Shown piece after piece: positions 39,544 to 48,487 of a stretch of 64,000 nt of DNA. Location: positions 682,001 through 746,000 of the forward strand of contig NZ_JAPEHU010000001.1 of the NCBI RefSeq assembly GCF_028823635.1, written 5' to 3'. The notes under the pieces are model-generated. The model was not told the DNA's origin and ran no database searches. It worked only from the letters and a program-made list of their open reading frames with translations. Origin of the DNA: Demequina sp. B12 (GTDB lineage Bacteria > Actinomycetota > Actinomycetes > Actinomycetales > Demequinaceae). A program made the position numbers and the translations under genes. Position 1 is the stretch's first letter; the number at the start of each line of letters is the position of its first letter.

Positions 39544-40724
39544 TCGCTCTGATTGCGAAGCGCGAGTTCCGCACCCGCGCGCTGTCAAAGGCCAACCTCA
39601 TCACCTCCGCGATCATGGTGGTCCTCGTTCTGGGTGGGGCACTGATCGCGAAGCCGTTCCTCGCAGACGACGGCGAGCCCGCGGTGGTGAACGTGGACTC
39701 TGCGATCGCTGGGGATCTGGTTCCGTACCTGGAGGCCACGGCGCAAGCACAAGACGCTCACGTGGTGTTCGAAAGCGTGGACGCCCCCGACACCGTCGAC
39801 GTGGATCAGGACGGCGCCTTGGGTGAGGACATCGCAGGACTCATCACTGGGCCGCTTGACGCACCGCGGCTGTACTTGGCGGGAGGGGACGATGCGCTGA
39901 CGAGCGTGGTGCAGTCGGCCACCCAGGCCGCGGCGCTCGACAGCGCCGTCGAGGACCTCGGTGGTGACGCGGCGGCAGTGAGTGCGTCGCTCGCCAACTC
40001 CGTTCCGGCGGTCACCATCGTGGGCGAGACCAACGAGTTCAACGCCGGTCAGTTCTTCTCCGGCATGGTGGTCGTCATCCTGTTGTTCTTCGTGCTGATT
40101 CAGAGTGCCTCGGTCATCATGATGGGCGTCGTCGAAGAGAAGTCCTCCCGCGTGGTGGAGATTCTGCTGGCCACCGTGAAGCCCGCAACGCTGTTGGGCG
40201 GCAAGGTGCTGGGCGTGGGCATGTACTCGCTGCTTCAAGCCGCCACCATGTTCCTGCCCGTGGTGTTTGCTGCCTGGTACCTCGACCTGTTTGGCACGCT
40301 GGACGTGGAAGTGGGAACCCTGGTCGCTAACTTTGCCGTGTGGTTCGTGTTGGGCTTTGCGCTGTTCACGATCCTCTTTGGCGGGCTCGCCGCATTGGTG
40401 TCCCGTCAGGAAGACATCGGGGCCATCACCACCCCCATGATGTTCCTCATGATGGCTCCGCTGTACCTCGCGATCTACCTGGTGCCGAACAACCCCGACA
40501 GCACCATCAGCATGGTGCTCACCCAGGTACCGTTCTTCGCGCCATTCATGGTGCCGATGCGCTCGGCCTTTGGAGCCATCTCCACGGGAGAGGTGATCCT
40601 TGCGGTGGCGTTGTGCGTGGTGACCATTCCGGTGCTCACCTGGATCGCCGGGCGTGTCTACGCCGGTGCCGTCCTCAACACGGGTGGGCGCATGAAACTC
40701 GCGGAGGCGTTCAAGCGCGGCTGA
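39540..40724 (+). CDS. ABC-2 transporter permease (NatB-like)
   Basis: A 394-residue membrane partner of the preceding ATPase. One N-terminal segment (NLITSAIMVVLVLGGALIAK) is followed by a large outside domain of about 150 residues. Then five or six C-terminal segments follow, including VILLFFVLIQSASVIMMGVV, VEEKSSRVVEILLATVKPAT and LFTILFGGLAALVSRQEDIG. The VEEKSSRVVEILL motif is typical of NatB/YhaP-type permeases. The substrate (Na+, drug or peptide) cannot be told. ATG overlaps the ATPase stop (ATGA). Confidence 0.9.
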   Translation: MIALIAKREFRTRALSKANLITSAIMVVLVLGGALIAKPFLADDGEPAVVNVDSAIAGDLVPYLEATAQAQDAHVVFESVDAPDTVDVDQDGALGEDIAGLITGPLDAPRLYLAGGDDALTSVVQSATQAAALDSAVEDLGGDAAAVSASLANSVPAVTIVGETNEFNAGQFFSGMVVVILLFFVLIQSASVIMMGVVEEKSSRVVEILLATVKPATLLGGKVLGVGMYSLLQAATMFLPVVFAAWYLDLFGTLDVEVGTLVANFAVWFVLGFALFTILFGGLAALVSRQEDIGAITTPMMFLMMAPLYLAIYLVPNNPDSTISMVLTQVPFFAPFMVPMRSAFGAISTGEVILAVALCVVTIPVLTWIAGRVYAGAVLNTGGRMKLAEAFKRG

Positions 40725-40740
40725 GCCGCTGCGCGCTGGC

Positions 40741-40888
40741 AGTCGCCGAGTTGCTCGGACAGTTCCAGCCAGCGCTCTTCGAGTTCGGCAGCGACTGTCC
40801 GGTGCGCGTGTCCCCAACTGACTGAGATGTGGGAGCCGATGCGTGGCTCGCCGGCGTGGTGCGGGTCCCGCAGGGTCGTTTCAGTCAC
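40741..40888 (-). pseudogene. Remnant of a duplicated ABC-F 3' end
   Basis: The first 51 bp (40741-40791) are identical to the 3' end of the ABC-F gene at 40967-41017. Read on the minus strand it gives HRTVAAELEERWLELSEQLG, the ABC-F C-terminus, in the same frame. Upstream of that, an ATG at 40888 opens a reading frame without ABC-F similarity (TETTLRDPHHAGEPRI). The frame then runs into the permease end. It looks like a decayed copy left by a local duplication, not a working gene. Confidence 0.6.
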
Positions 40889-41017
40889 TTTGGGACGGCG
40901 GGGACGGCGGGGACGGAACGCACGGGGAGCGCGACGGGGACGGCCAGGACGCGGCTACGCCCGGTTAGTCGCCGAGTTGCTCGGACAGTTCCAGCCAGCG
41001 CTCTTCGAGTTCGGCAG
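40741..41017. repeat. 51-bp direct repeat flanking a G-rich spacer
   Basis: Copies at 40741-40791 and 40967-41017 match base for base. The spacer holds three near-copies of GGGACGGCG (40892 to about 40917) and more GGGGACGG units to 40950. One recurrent octamer is at 40835. This is a likely product of slippage or recombination at the ABC-F end. Confidence 0.85.
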
Positions 41018-42770
41018 TCTCGTCAGCGTGCGCTTTGAGCTGCTGGTTCAGGTCGGCCAGGCCCGCAAAGTCGGACTGGTCGTGGACGGCCATCTTGTCG
41101 TGAACCTTCGCTGACTCGTTGCCGAGCTTCTGAATGCGTCGCTCTACGGCAGCGAGTTCCTTCTCCACGGCACGCCGTTCCGCACCACCCAAGGCGGCGG
41201 TCCCGGTGCTGGCTGCGGTCCCGAAGGTACCGACGCCGCCCTCGGCTGTGCGGAGGGAACGGGTGATCTCGACGTACTCGTCGATGCCACCGGGGAGGTG
41301 ACGCAGGCCGCCGTCAAGAACGGCGTACTGCTGGTCGGTGACTCGTTCCAAGAGGTAGCGGTCGTGGCTGACCACGATGAGCGTGCCCGGCCACGAGTCC
41401 AGGAGGTCTTCCATGGCTGCCAGGACATCGGTGTCGAGGTCGTTGGTGGGTTCGTCAAGCACCAACACGTTGGGTTCAGTCAGCAGGACCAGGAGCAGCT
41501 GAAGACGCCTGCGCTGCCCGCCAGACAAGCGCCCTACCTGCGTCTTGAGTTGCGCGCTCGTGAATCCCAGACGTTCCAGCAACTGGGTGGGCGTCATCTC
41601 GGAGCCGTCGGACAGTTCGATGGACTGGAACCGCTTCACCAGTCCGGAGACGCGTTCGTCGGCGACATCATCGAGTTCTGCGAGCTGCTGCGACAAGGTG
41701 GCGACACGGACGGTTTGACCGGTCTTCACACGCCCGGAGGTGGGCTCAAGGGCACCGGTGATCAGCTTCAGGAGGGTCGACTTGCCTGCACCGTTGGTGC
41801 CGAGGATTCCGGTGCGTTCTCCAGGGCCGATGTTCCAGTCCACCTCGCGAAGCACCTCGCGAGTGCCGCCGTCAGGCAGGGGGTAGGAGACAGAGCAGCG
41901 GATGAGTTCCACCACGTCCTTGCCAAGACGTGCAGCGGCCATGCGTTGCAACTGAACCTTGTCGCGCACGGGAGGGACGTCCGCGATGAGGGCGTTGGCG
42001 GCGTCGATGCGGAACTTGGGCTTGGAGGTTCGCGCGGGTGCTCCACGGCGTAGCCAGGCAAGTTCCTTGCGCATGAGGTTTTGGCGCTTGGCTTCGGTGG
42101 CGGCGGCGATGCGGTCGCGTTCCACACGTTGCAGCACGTACGCGGCGTATCCGCCTTCGTACTGGTCGAGGGTACCGTCGTGCACTTCCCAGGTGCGTTC
42201 GGTGACGGCGTCGAGGAACCACCGGTCGTGGGTTACGACCGCGAGCGCACCTTTGCCTCGCGCCCAACGCCGGTTGAGATGGTCGGCGAGCCAGGCGACA
42301 CCGTCGACGTCAAGGTGGTTGGTGGGCTCGTCGAGGAACACCACATCGTGATCGCCCACCAGGACGTGGGCAAGTGCCACGCGTCGCTGCTGGCCACCCG
42401 ACAGGGTGCCCACCACGGCATCGGCCGGAAGGTCGGGGACGAGCCCGGACATGATGTCGCGGACGCGTGGGTCGGACGCCCATTCGTGGGTGTCGGCGTC
42501 GCCCACGATTGCTTGGATGACGGTGAGTGACTCGTCGACGTGATCGGACTGGTCCAGGGTGCCGGTGCGGGTGCCACGGGTGATGGTGACGTGGCCGGAG
42601 TGCGGTTTGAGCCGTCCGGCCAGGATGGCCATCAGTGAGGACTTGCCGGCGCCGTTGGCACCCACAATGCCGATGCGGTCGCCGTCTTCTAGTCCGATGG
42701 TGACGGAGTCCAGGACGGTGCCGGTGCCAAAGTCCAGGTGTACGTTCTGAGCGCCGGTGAGATGAGCCAC
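40965..42770 (-). CDS. ABC-F family ATPase (Uup/EttA-like)
   Basis: ABC-F proteins have two ATPase domains and no membrane part; many act on the ribosome, and some give antibiotic resistance. The 601-residue protein has Walker A GIVGANGAGKSSLMAI and GILGTNGAGKSTLLKL. The signatures are TLSGGQQRRVALAHVLV and RLSGGQRRRLQLLLVLL; LDEPTNHLDVDGVAWLA and LDEPTNDLDTDVLAAME follow. A C-terminal coiled coil (about 540-601) resembles the Uup tail. GTG start, 6 bases after minus-strand TACCCT. Confidence 0.94.
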   Translation of the reverse strand: MAHLTGAQNVHLDFGTGTVLDSVTIGLEDGDRIGIVGANGAGKSSLMAILAGRLKPHSGHVTITRGTRTGTLDQSDHVDESLTVIQAIVGDADTHEWASDPRVRDIMSGLVPDLPADAVVGTLSGGQQRRVALAHVLVGDHDVVFLDEPTNHLDVDGVAWLADHLNRRWARGKGALAVVTHDRWFLDAVTERTWEVHDGTLDQYEGGYAAYVLQRVERDRIAAATEAKRQNLMRKELAWLRRGAPARTSKPKFRIDAANALIADVPPVRDKVQLQRMAAARLGKDVVELIRCSVSYPLPDGGTREVLREVDWNIGPGERTGILGTNGAGKSTLLKLITGALEPTSGRVKTGQTVRVATLSQQLAELDDVADERVSGLVKRFQSIELSDGSEMTPTQLLERLGFTSAQLKTQVGRLSGGQRRRLQLLLVLLTEPNVLVLDEPTNDLDTDVLAAMEDLLDSWPGTLIVVSHDRYLLERVTDQQYAVLDGGLRHLPGGIDEYVEITRSLRTAEGGVGTFGTAASTGTAALGGAERRAVEKELAAVERRIQKLGNESAKVHDKMAVHDQSDFAGLADLNQQLKAHADETAELEERWLELSEQLGD

Positions 42771-42776
42771 CCGACA

Positions 42777-42782
42777 AGGGTA
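42777..42782 (-). promoter_or_regulatory. -10 element of the leaderless ABC-F gene
   Basis: Minus-strand TACCCT ends 6 bases before the GTG at 42770, with no ribosome-binding site. Confidence 0.4.
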
Positions 42783-42848
42783 GACGGCTTCCCTGGGGGC
42801 GCGGTGCCCGATAGCCCGGGTGACGCTGCGCGTGCGCGGCGAGCGGCG

Positions 42849-43628
42849 CTAGCGCGCTCCCTGCTGTGTCTGTTCGGCGTTTTCGTGGCTGCGGCATCGG
42901 TCCGGGTCCCAACTGGAGTCCGAGCGCACGGTGACGAGTGGCCACTGGGGGTTGCCGAGCATGACACGGGCGTGGGCGTCTGCTTTGAGGTGGGCGATGT
43001 CGTCGAGGACGTCTTCCAGCAGTAGTGCGACGTTCCGGTGGATCTGCGCGGCGTCGTCGCGGGTGAAGTCCACGTCGACGGTGTAGGCGCTGAACCCTCC
43101 TGCGCGGAGCAGGTTCTCGCGGGCGTCCACGTCGTCGAGGTCTTCACCGGCAGGCGCATACAGGAACGGCAGCACGACACCGTGGATGTCTGAACGCAGT
43201 CCGGTCGCGGAGTGCGATTCGAAGCATTCAACCTCGGTGTACTGGCGTTCCGTGATGACGGGAACCGCGAGGACGTTGGGGTCGGACTTGGCAAGTTCGA
43301 GCGCTGCGGCGAGCGGGTCGGCTGCGTGGCGCGCGTCTAGTTCTTGGGGGCCAAACATGTCTCCGGACACCAGATCCGACATCGCAGTGAAGCCGTGACC
43401 TTCGCGGTGACCGTCACCGGTGGTGAAGAACACGGCACGGAGCCGCCGCCTGTGCGCGACGCGGTCCACGTGAGTCGTGATGAACGTGTGCATGGCGTCT
43501 CGTTGCCATCGACAACCGGGTGAGGCTGAGGCCGCGAGCCCGTCCCGCCAACGGCGGTCGAGTGCCGTGAGGAAGTCGTCGGAAGGTTCACGCGTGGTGT
43601 GCATCACCCACACGGAGACGTCTGTCAT
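42849..43628 (-). CDS. Unknown soluble protein, 259 residues
   Basis: I do not recognise this protein. It has no signal peptide or clear membrane segment, and is rich in Asp, Ala and Arg. Features are WVMHTTREPSDDFLTALDRR, then HTFITTHVDRVAHRRRLRAV, MFGPQELDARHAADPLAAAL, VITERQYTEVECFESHSATG and LRSDIHGVVLPFLYAPAGED. It ends in a polar tail. GGAGCTGAC lies 13-15 bases before the ATG. It stands alone between the ABC-F gene and ackA. The conserved-looking middle suggests a real protein; codon use is like its neighbours. Confidence 0.6.
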   Translation of the reverse strand: MTDVSVWVMHTTREPSDDFLTALDRRWRDGLAASASPGCRWQRDAMHTFITTHVDRVAHRRRLRAVFFTTGDGHREGHGFTAMSDLVSGDMFGPQELDARHAADPLAAALELAKSDPNVLAVPVITERQYTEVECFESHSATGLRSDIHGVVLPFLYAPAGEDLDDVDARENLLRAGGFSAYTVDVDFTRDDAAQIHRNVALLLEDVLDDIAHLKADAHARVMLGNPQWPLVTVRSDSSWDPDRCRSHENAEQTQQGAR

Positions 43629-43803
43629 AAGTAGTGTCAGCTCCTTGCGCCCGCGCGTGCCATCCGCGCGTTGTTGAGCAACTGTAGACCGGGGAATGTT
43701 CTCAATTGTGAGGGCACGGACGAAACGGACATGTGGGATAAGTCACAGCACCGTCACCCCTGGTGTTGGCGCACTATCGCGGGCCGATGCCCGGATACGA
43801 CTC

Positions 43804-43847
43804 AGCCGCGCCCGTCACCTCCTGCGAGGGGTGGGACGGACGCGGCT
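43804..43847 (-). terminator. Terminator of ackA
   Basis: Arms 43804-43816 and 43835-43847 form a 13-bp stem. On the plus strand one pair is a C/A mismatch, but in minus-strand RNA it becomes G-U, so the stem is complete only in the ackA direction. It lies about 20 bp after the ackA stop. No U run. Confidence 0.65.
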
Positions 43848-43865
43848 GGAGCGTCTACGTGCGGG

Positions 43866-45002
43866 TTAGGAAACCGCTGCGACGGACTGCGTGGCGATCT
43901 CTCGTTCTTCGTTGGTGGGGATGACCCACACCTGGATACGGGAGTCGTCGGCGCTAATCAGTGTGGGCTGCTTCTTGCGGCCTGCGTTGCGTTCCAGGTC
44001 GATCTTGATGCCGAGTTCTTCGAGGCCTTCGAGCGATCCGGCACGCACCACGTCGTCGTTCTCGCCAACGCCGGCCGTGAAGGTCACGGCGTCGAGGTGT
44101 CCGAGCTGTGCGTAGTACTGACCGATGTATCCACGGATGCGACGGCAGTACACGTCCATCGCGACCTTCGCTTCGTGCGAGCCGGCGTCGATCGCGTCGT
44201 TGACGTCACGCATGTCGGAGTAGCCGGTGAGACCCAGCATGCCGGACTGGCGGTTCAGCAACGTGTCGACCTCATCGACGGTCATGCCAGCGGTACGAGC
44301 CAGGTGGGTGACGACGGCGGGGTCGATGTCACCGGAGCGAGTGCCCATGACGAGGCCTTCGAGGGGGGTGAGCCCCATCGAGGTGTCGACGGACTTTCCG
44401 GCCTTCACTGCAGTGGCCGATGCGCCGTTGCCCAGGTGCAGGACGATCGTGTTGAGGTCTTCAACCTGCTTGCCCATGAGGCGGGCGGTCTCGCGGGACA
44501 CGTACGAGTGGGAGGTGCCGTGGAAGCCGTAGCGGCGGACGCCGTGTTCGGCAGCGACCCGGCGGTCGATGGCGTACGTGTACGCGGCCTCGGGCAGGGT
44601 GGCGTGGAACGCGGTGTCGAAGATCGCGACGTGCGGGATGTTCGGGAACGCGGCACGTGCGGCGGAGATGCCGGCAAGGTTCGGCGGGTTGTGCAGCGGG
44701 GCCAGGGTAGCCAGCACAGCGATCTTCTTCTCCACCTCATCGTCGATGATGGTGGGTGCGGAGAACTCAGCGCCACCTTGCACGACGCGGTGGCCCACGA
44801 CGGTCAGGTCGGCAAGGGTCACCCCGGAGCCCGGTTCGTCGAGCGAAGCAATGATCTGCTGGATCGCTTCGGCGTGGTTGTCGACGCGCTCCACCAGGCC
44901 TACGGCCAAGGGCTCTTCCTGAGTGGTGTCGACGACTTGGTACTTCACCGAACTGGAACCACAGTTCAGTACGAGTGCGATTCCGGCGTAGTTGACGCTC
45001 AC
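43866..45002 (-). CDS. ackA: Acetate kinase
   Basis: Converts acetyl phosphate and ADP to acetate and ATP. The 378-residue enzyme has ALVLNCGSSSVKYQVVDTT, the RYGFHGTSHSYVSRETARL segment, the nucleotide loop VLHLGNGASATAVKAGKSVD and TSMGLTPLEGLVMGTRSGDI, then FTAGVGENDDVVR. It is slightly shorter than the usual 395-400 residues, mostly in the N-terminal half. Its start overlaps the pta stop by 4 bases. Together they turn acetyl-CoA into acetate, and AckA can also use acetyl phosphate from the phosphoketolase. Confidence 0.96.
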   Translation of the reverse strand: MSVNYAGIALVLNCGSSSVKYQVVDTTQEEPLAVGLVERVDNHAEAIQQIIASLDEPGSGVTLADLTVVGHRVVQGGAEFSAPTIIDDEVEKKIAVLATLAPLHNPPNLAGISAARAAFPNIPHVAIFDTAFHATLPEAAYTYAIDRRVAAEHGVRRYGFHGTSHSYVSRETARLMGKQVEDLNTIVLHLGNGASATAVKAGKSVDTSMGLTPLEGLVMGTRSGDIDPAVVTHLARTAGMTVDEVDTLLNRQSGMLGLTGYSDMRDVNDAIDAGSHEAKVAMDVYCRRIRGYIGQYYAQLGHLDAVTFTAGVGENDDVVRAGSLEGLEELGIKIDLERNAGRKKQPTLISADDSRIQVWVIPTNEEREIATQSVAAVS

Positions 45003-47077
45003 GCGTCTCCCTCCTTGGCATCCAGTCCTTGAGCCTGGATAGCCGTGATTGCGACAGTGTTGACAATGTCCTGGACGAGGGTTCCGCGTGACAGGTCGTT
45101 GACCGGCTTGCGAAGTCCTTGGAGTACAGGGCCGACGGCGACGGCGCCAGCCGAGCGCTGGACCGCCTTGTACGTGTTGTTACCGGTGTTGAGGTCAGGG
45201 AAGACCAGCACCGTAGCGCGGCCCGCTACCGGGGAGTTCGGGGCCTTGGAGGCGGCCACCGATGGCTCGACCGCAGCATCGTATTGCATGGGACCGTCGA
45301 CCAGGAGGTCGGGGCGGCGCTCGCGGACGATGCGGGTGGCTTCACGAACCTTGTCGACGTCCTGTCCTGTGCCGGACTCGCCGGTGGAGTAGGACAGCAT
45401 GGCGACGCGGGGTTCGATGTGGAACTGCTGGGCTGTTTCCGCCGAAGAGATCGCGATGTCCGCGAGCTGTTCGGCGGTGGGGTCGGGGTTGACGGCGCAG
45501 TCGCCGTAGACGAGGACCTTGTCTGGCAGACACATGAAGAACACGGAGGACACCACGCCCACGCCAGGCGGGGACTTGATGACCCGGAAGGCCGGGGTGA
45601 TGGTGTGTGCGGTGGTGTGGGCGGCGCCGGACACCATGCCGTCGGCGAGGCCTTCGAGCACCATCATGGTTCCGAAGTAGCTGACGTCCTGCACCAGTTC
45701 GCGTGCGTGCTCCATGGTGACGCCCTTGGAGGCGCGGATCTCCGCGTACTTGGTGGCAAAGCGTTCGACCAGTTCGGGGTCTTCGGGCGACAGGATGCGC
45801 GCGCCGTCGATGTCGATACCGAGTTCTGCGGCTCGCTGCCGGATGGACGCTTCGGGGCCCAGGATGGTGAGGTCGACGACGTCACGGGTAAGCAGGCTGG
45901 AGGCGGCACGCAGGATGCGGTCGTCGGAACCTTCCGGAAGGACGATGTGCTTGCGGGAACCGCGAGCACGCACCAGGAGGTCGTATTCGAACATCAGGGG
46001 GGTGACCACGTCGGTTTGGGCAACGTCGAGCAGGGCGCTCAGTGCGTCGATGTCGACGTAGCGCTCAAACAGGCTGAGCGCCACATCGATTTTGACGGCG
46101 GATTCGCGCGACAGGCGGCCGCGGGTGTTCCAGCAGCGGTGTGCAGTTTCGTAGGTGCCCAGTTCCGTGGTGATGATGGGCAGCGGTGAGCCGAAGCCTG
46201 CCACGAGTTCCATCAGTAGCGCGGGTGGCGTGTGCCCGCCGTTGAGGATGATGCCGGACAGCGACGGGAAGCCTTCTGCGGCGTGGGCCGCGAGGAGGGC
46301 GATGAGGGCGTCGGTGCGGTCACCGGGGGTGATGACGACGGCGTCGTCCTTGAGGTGGGCGAGCAGATGCTCGGTTGACATGGCGCCCACGAGGACCTTG
46401 CGGACTTCACGGCCCATGAGTTCGGGGTCGCCGGCGATGACGTGGCCGTCGACGGCTTCTGCGAGTGCGCTGAGCTGCGGGGCCACCAGCAGGCTGTCCT
46501 CGGGCAGGGCGCCCATGGCGAGGCCCTCGGGAAGCTGCGCGCGAACCGCATCGATCTGGTCGGGGTCGCACCGGTTCGCGAACACTGCGGCAACGTGGGC
46601 GTGCGAGCCTGCGAGCTCGGTACGGGCCTGGTCGACTACTCGTGCCACGTCCTTGGGCGTGCGGTCTTGACCGTGGACGACGAGCGCGACGGGGGCGCCG
46701 AGGTTGGCGGCGATACGGCCGTTGAACTCGAGTTCCGCTGCTGCGGAGACGTCGGTGTAGTCGGTGCCCACGATGACGACAGCATCACACTTGCGTTCGA
46801 CCTCGCGGTAGCGAGACACGATCGTCGCCAGGGCGGCCTCGGTGTCGTGGTGGAGGTCGTCATAGGTGACACCTACGGCTTCCTCGTATGAGAGGTCGAC
46901 TCCGCCGCGCCCCAGAAGCAGATCGAGTACGTAGTCAGAGCCGTCTGCCACTCGGGCAACGGGCCGGAACACTCCTACTCGTCCTACTGTGCGCGCCAAA
47001 AGCGACGTGATTCCTAGGGCTACCGTGGACTTCCCGGTGTCACCCTCTGCCGATGCGATGTAAATGCTTCGTGCCAC
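44999..47077 (-). CDS. pta: Phosphate acetyltransferase (long form)
   Basis: Interconverts acetyl-CoA and acetyl phosphate. The 692-residue protein has an N-terminal dethiobiotin-synthetase-like domain (SIYIASAEGDTGKSTVALGI), a middle DRTGG domain (LGAPVALVVHGQDRTP, GDRTDALIALLAAH), and the C-terminal PTA domain from about residue 375 (KHIVLPEGSDDRILRAASSL, FPDLNTGNNTYKAVQRSAGA). The start is GTG at 47077 (MARSIYIA), 6 bases after minus-strand GACAAT; the open frame runs 75 codons further without family similarity. Confidence 0.95.
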   Translation of the reverse strand: MARSIYIASAEGDTGKSTVALGITSLLARTVGRVGVFRPVARVADGSDYVLDLLLGRGGVDLSYEEAVGVTYDDLHHDTEAALATIVSRYREVERKCDAVVIVGTDYTDVSAAAELEFNGRIAANLGAPVALVVHGQDRTPKDVARVVDQARTELAGSHAHVAAVFANRCDPDQIDAVRAQLPEGLAMGALPEDSLLVAPQLSALAEAVDGHVIAGDPELMGREVRKVLVGAMSTEHLLAHLKDDAVVITPGDRTDALIALLAAHAAEGFPSLSGIILNGGHTPPALLMELVAGFGSPLPIITTELGTYETAHRCWNTRGRLSRESAVKIDVALSLFERYVDIDALSALLDVAQTDVVTPLMFEYDLLVRARGSRKHIVLPEGSDDRILRAASSLLTRDVVDLTILGPEASIRQRAAELGIDIDGARILSPEDPELVERFATKYAEIRASKGVTMEHARELVQDVSYFGTMMVLEGLADGMVSGAAHTTAHTITPAFRVIKSPPGVGVVSSVFFMCLPDKVLVYGDCAVNPDPTAEQLADIAISSAETAQQFHIEPRVAMLSYSTGESGTGQDVDKVREATRIVRERRPDLLVDGPMQYDAAVEPSVAASKAPNSPVAGRATVLVFPDLNTGNNTYKAVQRSAGAVAVGPVLQGLRKPVNDLSRGTLVQDIVNTVAITAIQAQGLDAKEGDA

Positions 47078-47083
47078 GGGGTC

Positions 47084-47089
47084 ATTGTC
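47084..47089 (-). promoter_or_regulatory. -10-like element of leaderless pta-ackA
   Basis: Minus-strand GACAAT ends 6 bases before the pta GTG. No ribosome-binding site is present, so it would serve the whole pta-ackA operon. Confidence 0.4.
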
Positions 47090-47284
47090 CCATGTGTCCG
47101 GTGGTGGTGCGCGTGACAGTAGTCCCGACTTAGTTGGCGGTCGCAACCTGATGGGGTCTGTGGAGAAGTGGTCTACCGGTGGAGGTTGTCCGGTGAACTG
47201 CGTACGCTGATGTATCTGAGGGGCGACGGGTCGCATCGGTGGGGACCGAAAAAGGTGCGGGTCGGTCGCGGGGATGAGGGACCC

Positions 47285-48487
47285 ATGGCTGCTGAGGGCC
47301 ACGGCGCGTCAGAGCGCGGCGCTTTCGGTGCGCTGGTGGCGCGCCTGATGGAGCGTCGCGTTGGCGGACTCGAAGGTGAAGCTGGGCGGGCCATCTCGAC
47401 GGCGCACGCGTTCCTCATCTTGTGCCTTGCGGTCACCTTGGCGTACGACATCTTCTACCTGTCCTACAGCGGTCAAAGCATGCCTGCGCTGGTGATGTTC
47501 CATAACCTGTGGATCGTTCTGTACATGGGAGCGATCGTGTTGGCTCGCCTGGGGCATCAGTTGTTGGCTGCTTTGGCTGCGCTCATGATTCCCACGGCCC
47601 AAACGTTGGTGTCGACTCACTATGTGGGCTGGGAGTCCGGCATCCACCTGTTCTTGTTGACCGCGGCGCCGTTGGTGTACGTGATCTTGACGGAACGGCA
47701 GCGCGCGTGGCGCGTGATCTGGATGGGCGTCAGCCTCACCGCATTCTTGGTGTGTCAGTTGGGTATGCCTGCGTCGCGAGCTGTCTACGAGTTGCCGCGT
47801 TTCGTATTGAACGCGATGTTCTCGATCGCTGCCCTGGTGACGGCGACCTTGCTTTTCACGTTCGCCGCGCTGGCGCACTTTCGCGCGGAGCACGCGCGCA
47901 AGCTTGCTGCGCAGAGCGCCCAACGAGCCGAGTATCTTGCCAACACCGATGCGCTCACGGGGCTGGCAACACGGCGCCCAGTGTTGACCCAGTTGGAGGA
48001 GTTGGCGACGCCGGGCGGCCAGTCGTATTGCGTGGCGATCGCGGATCTGGACCGTTTCAAGGAGCTCAACGATGAGCATGGGCATTCGTGTGGTGATGCC
48101 GTCCTGGCGGAGGTAGGAGTCCGTTTGAGGGCGGAGTTACGTGTGACGGATTCCGTGGGACGATGGGGCGGCGAAGAGTTCATCTTTGTCCTCCCCGACG
48201 CCACGCTCGAGCATGCGGGTCTCACCATGGACCGTATTCGGGCTGCGGTGGGTGATCGTGAGATTGCCTGCGCGGGCCATGTGCACAGCGTCACGGTGTC
48301 GGTCGGAGTGACCGAGGGTGAGCATGTGGGCACGGCGCACTACGCGATCAAGCGTGCTGACGACGCTCTGTATAGGTCCAAGCAGGAGGGACGGAACCGG
48401 GTGACTGCGGTACGACGCCAGCCATCAGAGGACGCACCCATGCCACGTGCGGCTGATCGTCGCCGCGTGCGCGGGGCGGGGGCGTGA
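47285..48487 (+). CDS. Membrane-bound diguanylate cyclase (GGDEF)
   Basis: Makes cyclic di-GMP. The 400-residue protein has about six N-terminal membrane segments (residues 40-200; e.g. AHAFLILCLAVTLAYDIFYL) and a GGDEF domain (about 225-375) beginning YLANTDALTGLATRRPVL. The active loop is RWGGEEF. The RVTD sequence five residues before it is a full I-site, so product inhibition is likely. Start is ATG at 47285 with GATGAGGGA; the open frame extends upstream. Its stop overlaps the GTG of the SURF1 gene. Confidence 0.9.
   Translation: MAAEGHGASERGAFGALVARLMERRVGGLEGEAGRAISTAHAFLILCLAVTLAYDIFYLSYSGQSMPALVMFHNLWIVLYMGAIVLARLGHQLLAALAALMIPTAQTLVSTHYVGWESGIHLFLLTAAPLVYVILTERQRAWRVIWMGVSLTAFLVCQLGMPASRAVYELPRFVLNAMFSIAALVTATLLFTFAALAHFRAEHARKLAAQSAQRAEYLANTDALTGLATRRPVLTQLEELATPGGQSYCVAIADLDRFKELNDEHGHSCGDAVLAEVGVRLRAELRVTDSVGRWGGEEFIFVLPDATLEHAGLTMDRIRAAVGDREIACAGHVHSVTVSVGVTEGEHVGTAHYAIKRADDALYRSKQEGRNRVTAVRRQPSEDAPMPRAADRRRVRGAGA

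Noticed and set aside
40892-40950. Repeated GGGACGGCG units as a CRISPR or regulatory array
   Set aside because: Units are 9 bp and adjoin without spacers. This is simple-sequence expansion.
43671-46189. Long plus-strand open frames opposite ackA and pta (453 and 356 codons)
   Set aside because: Gly/Asp/Val-rich shadow translations of conserved minus-strand enzymes, without start signals.
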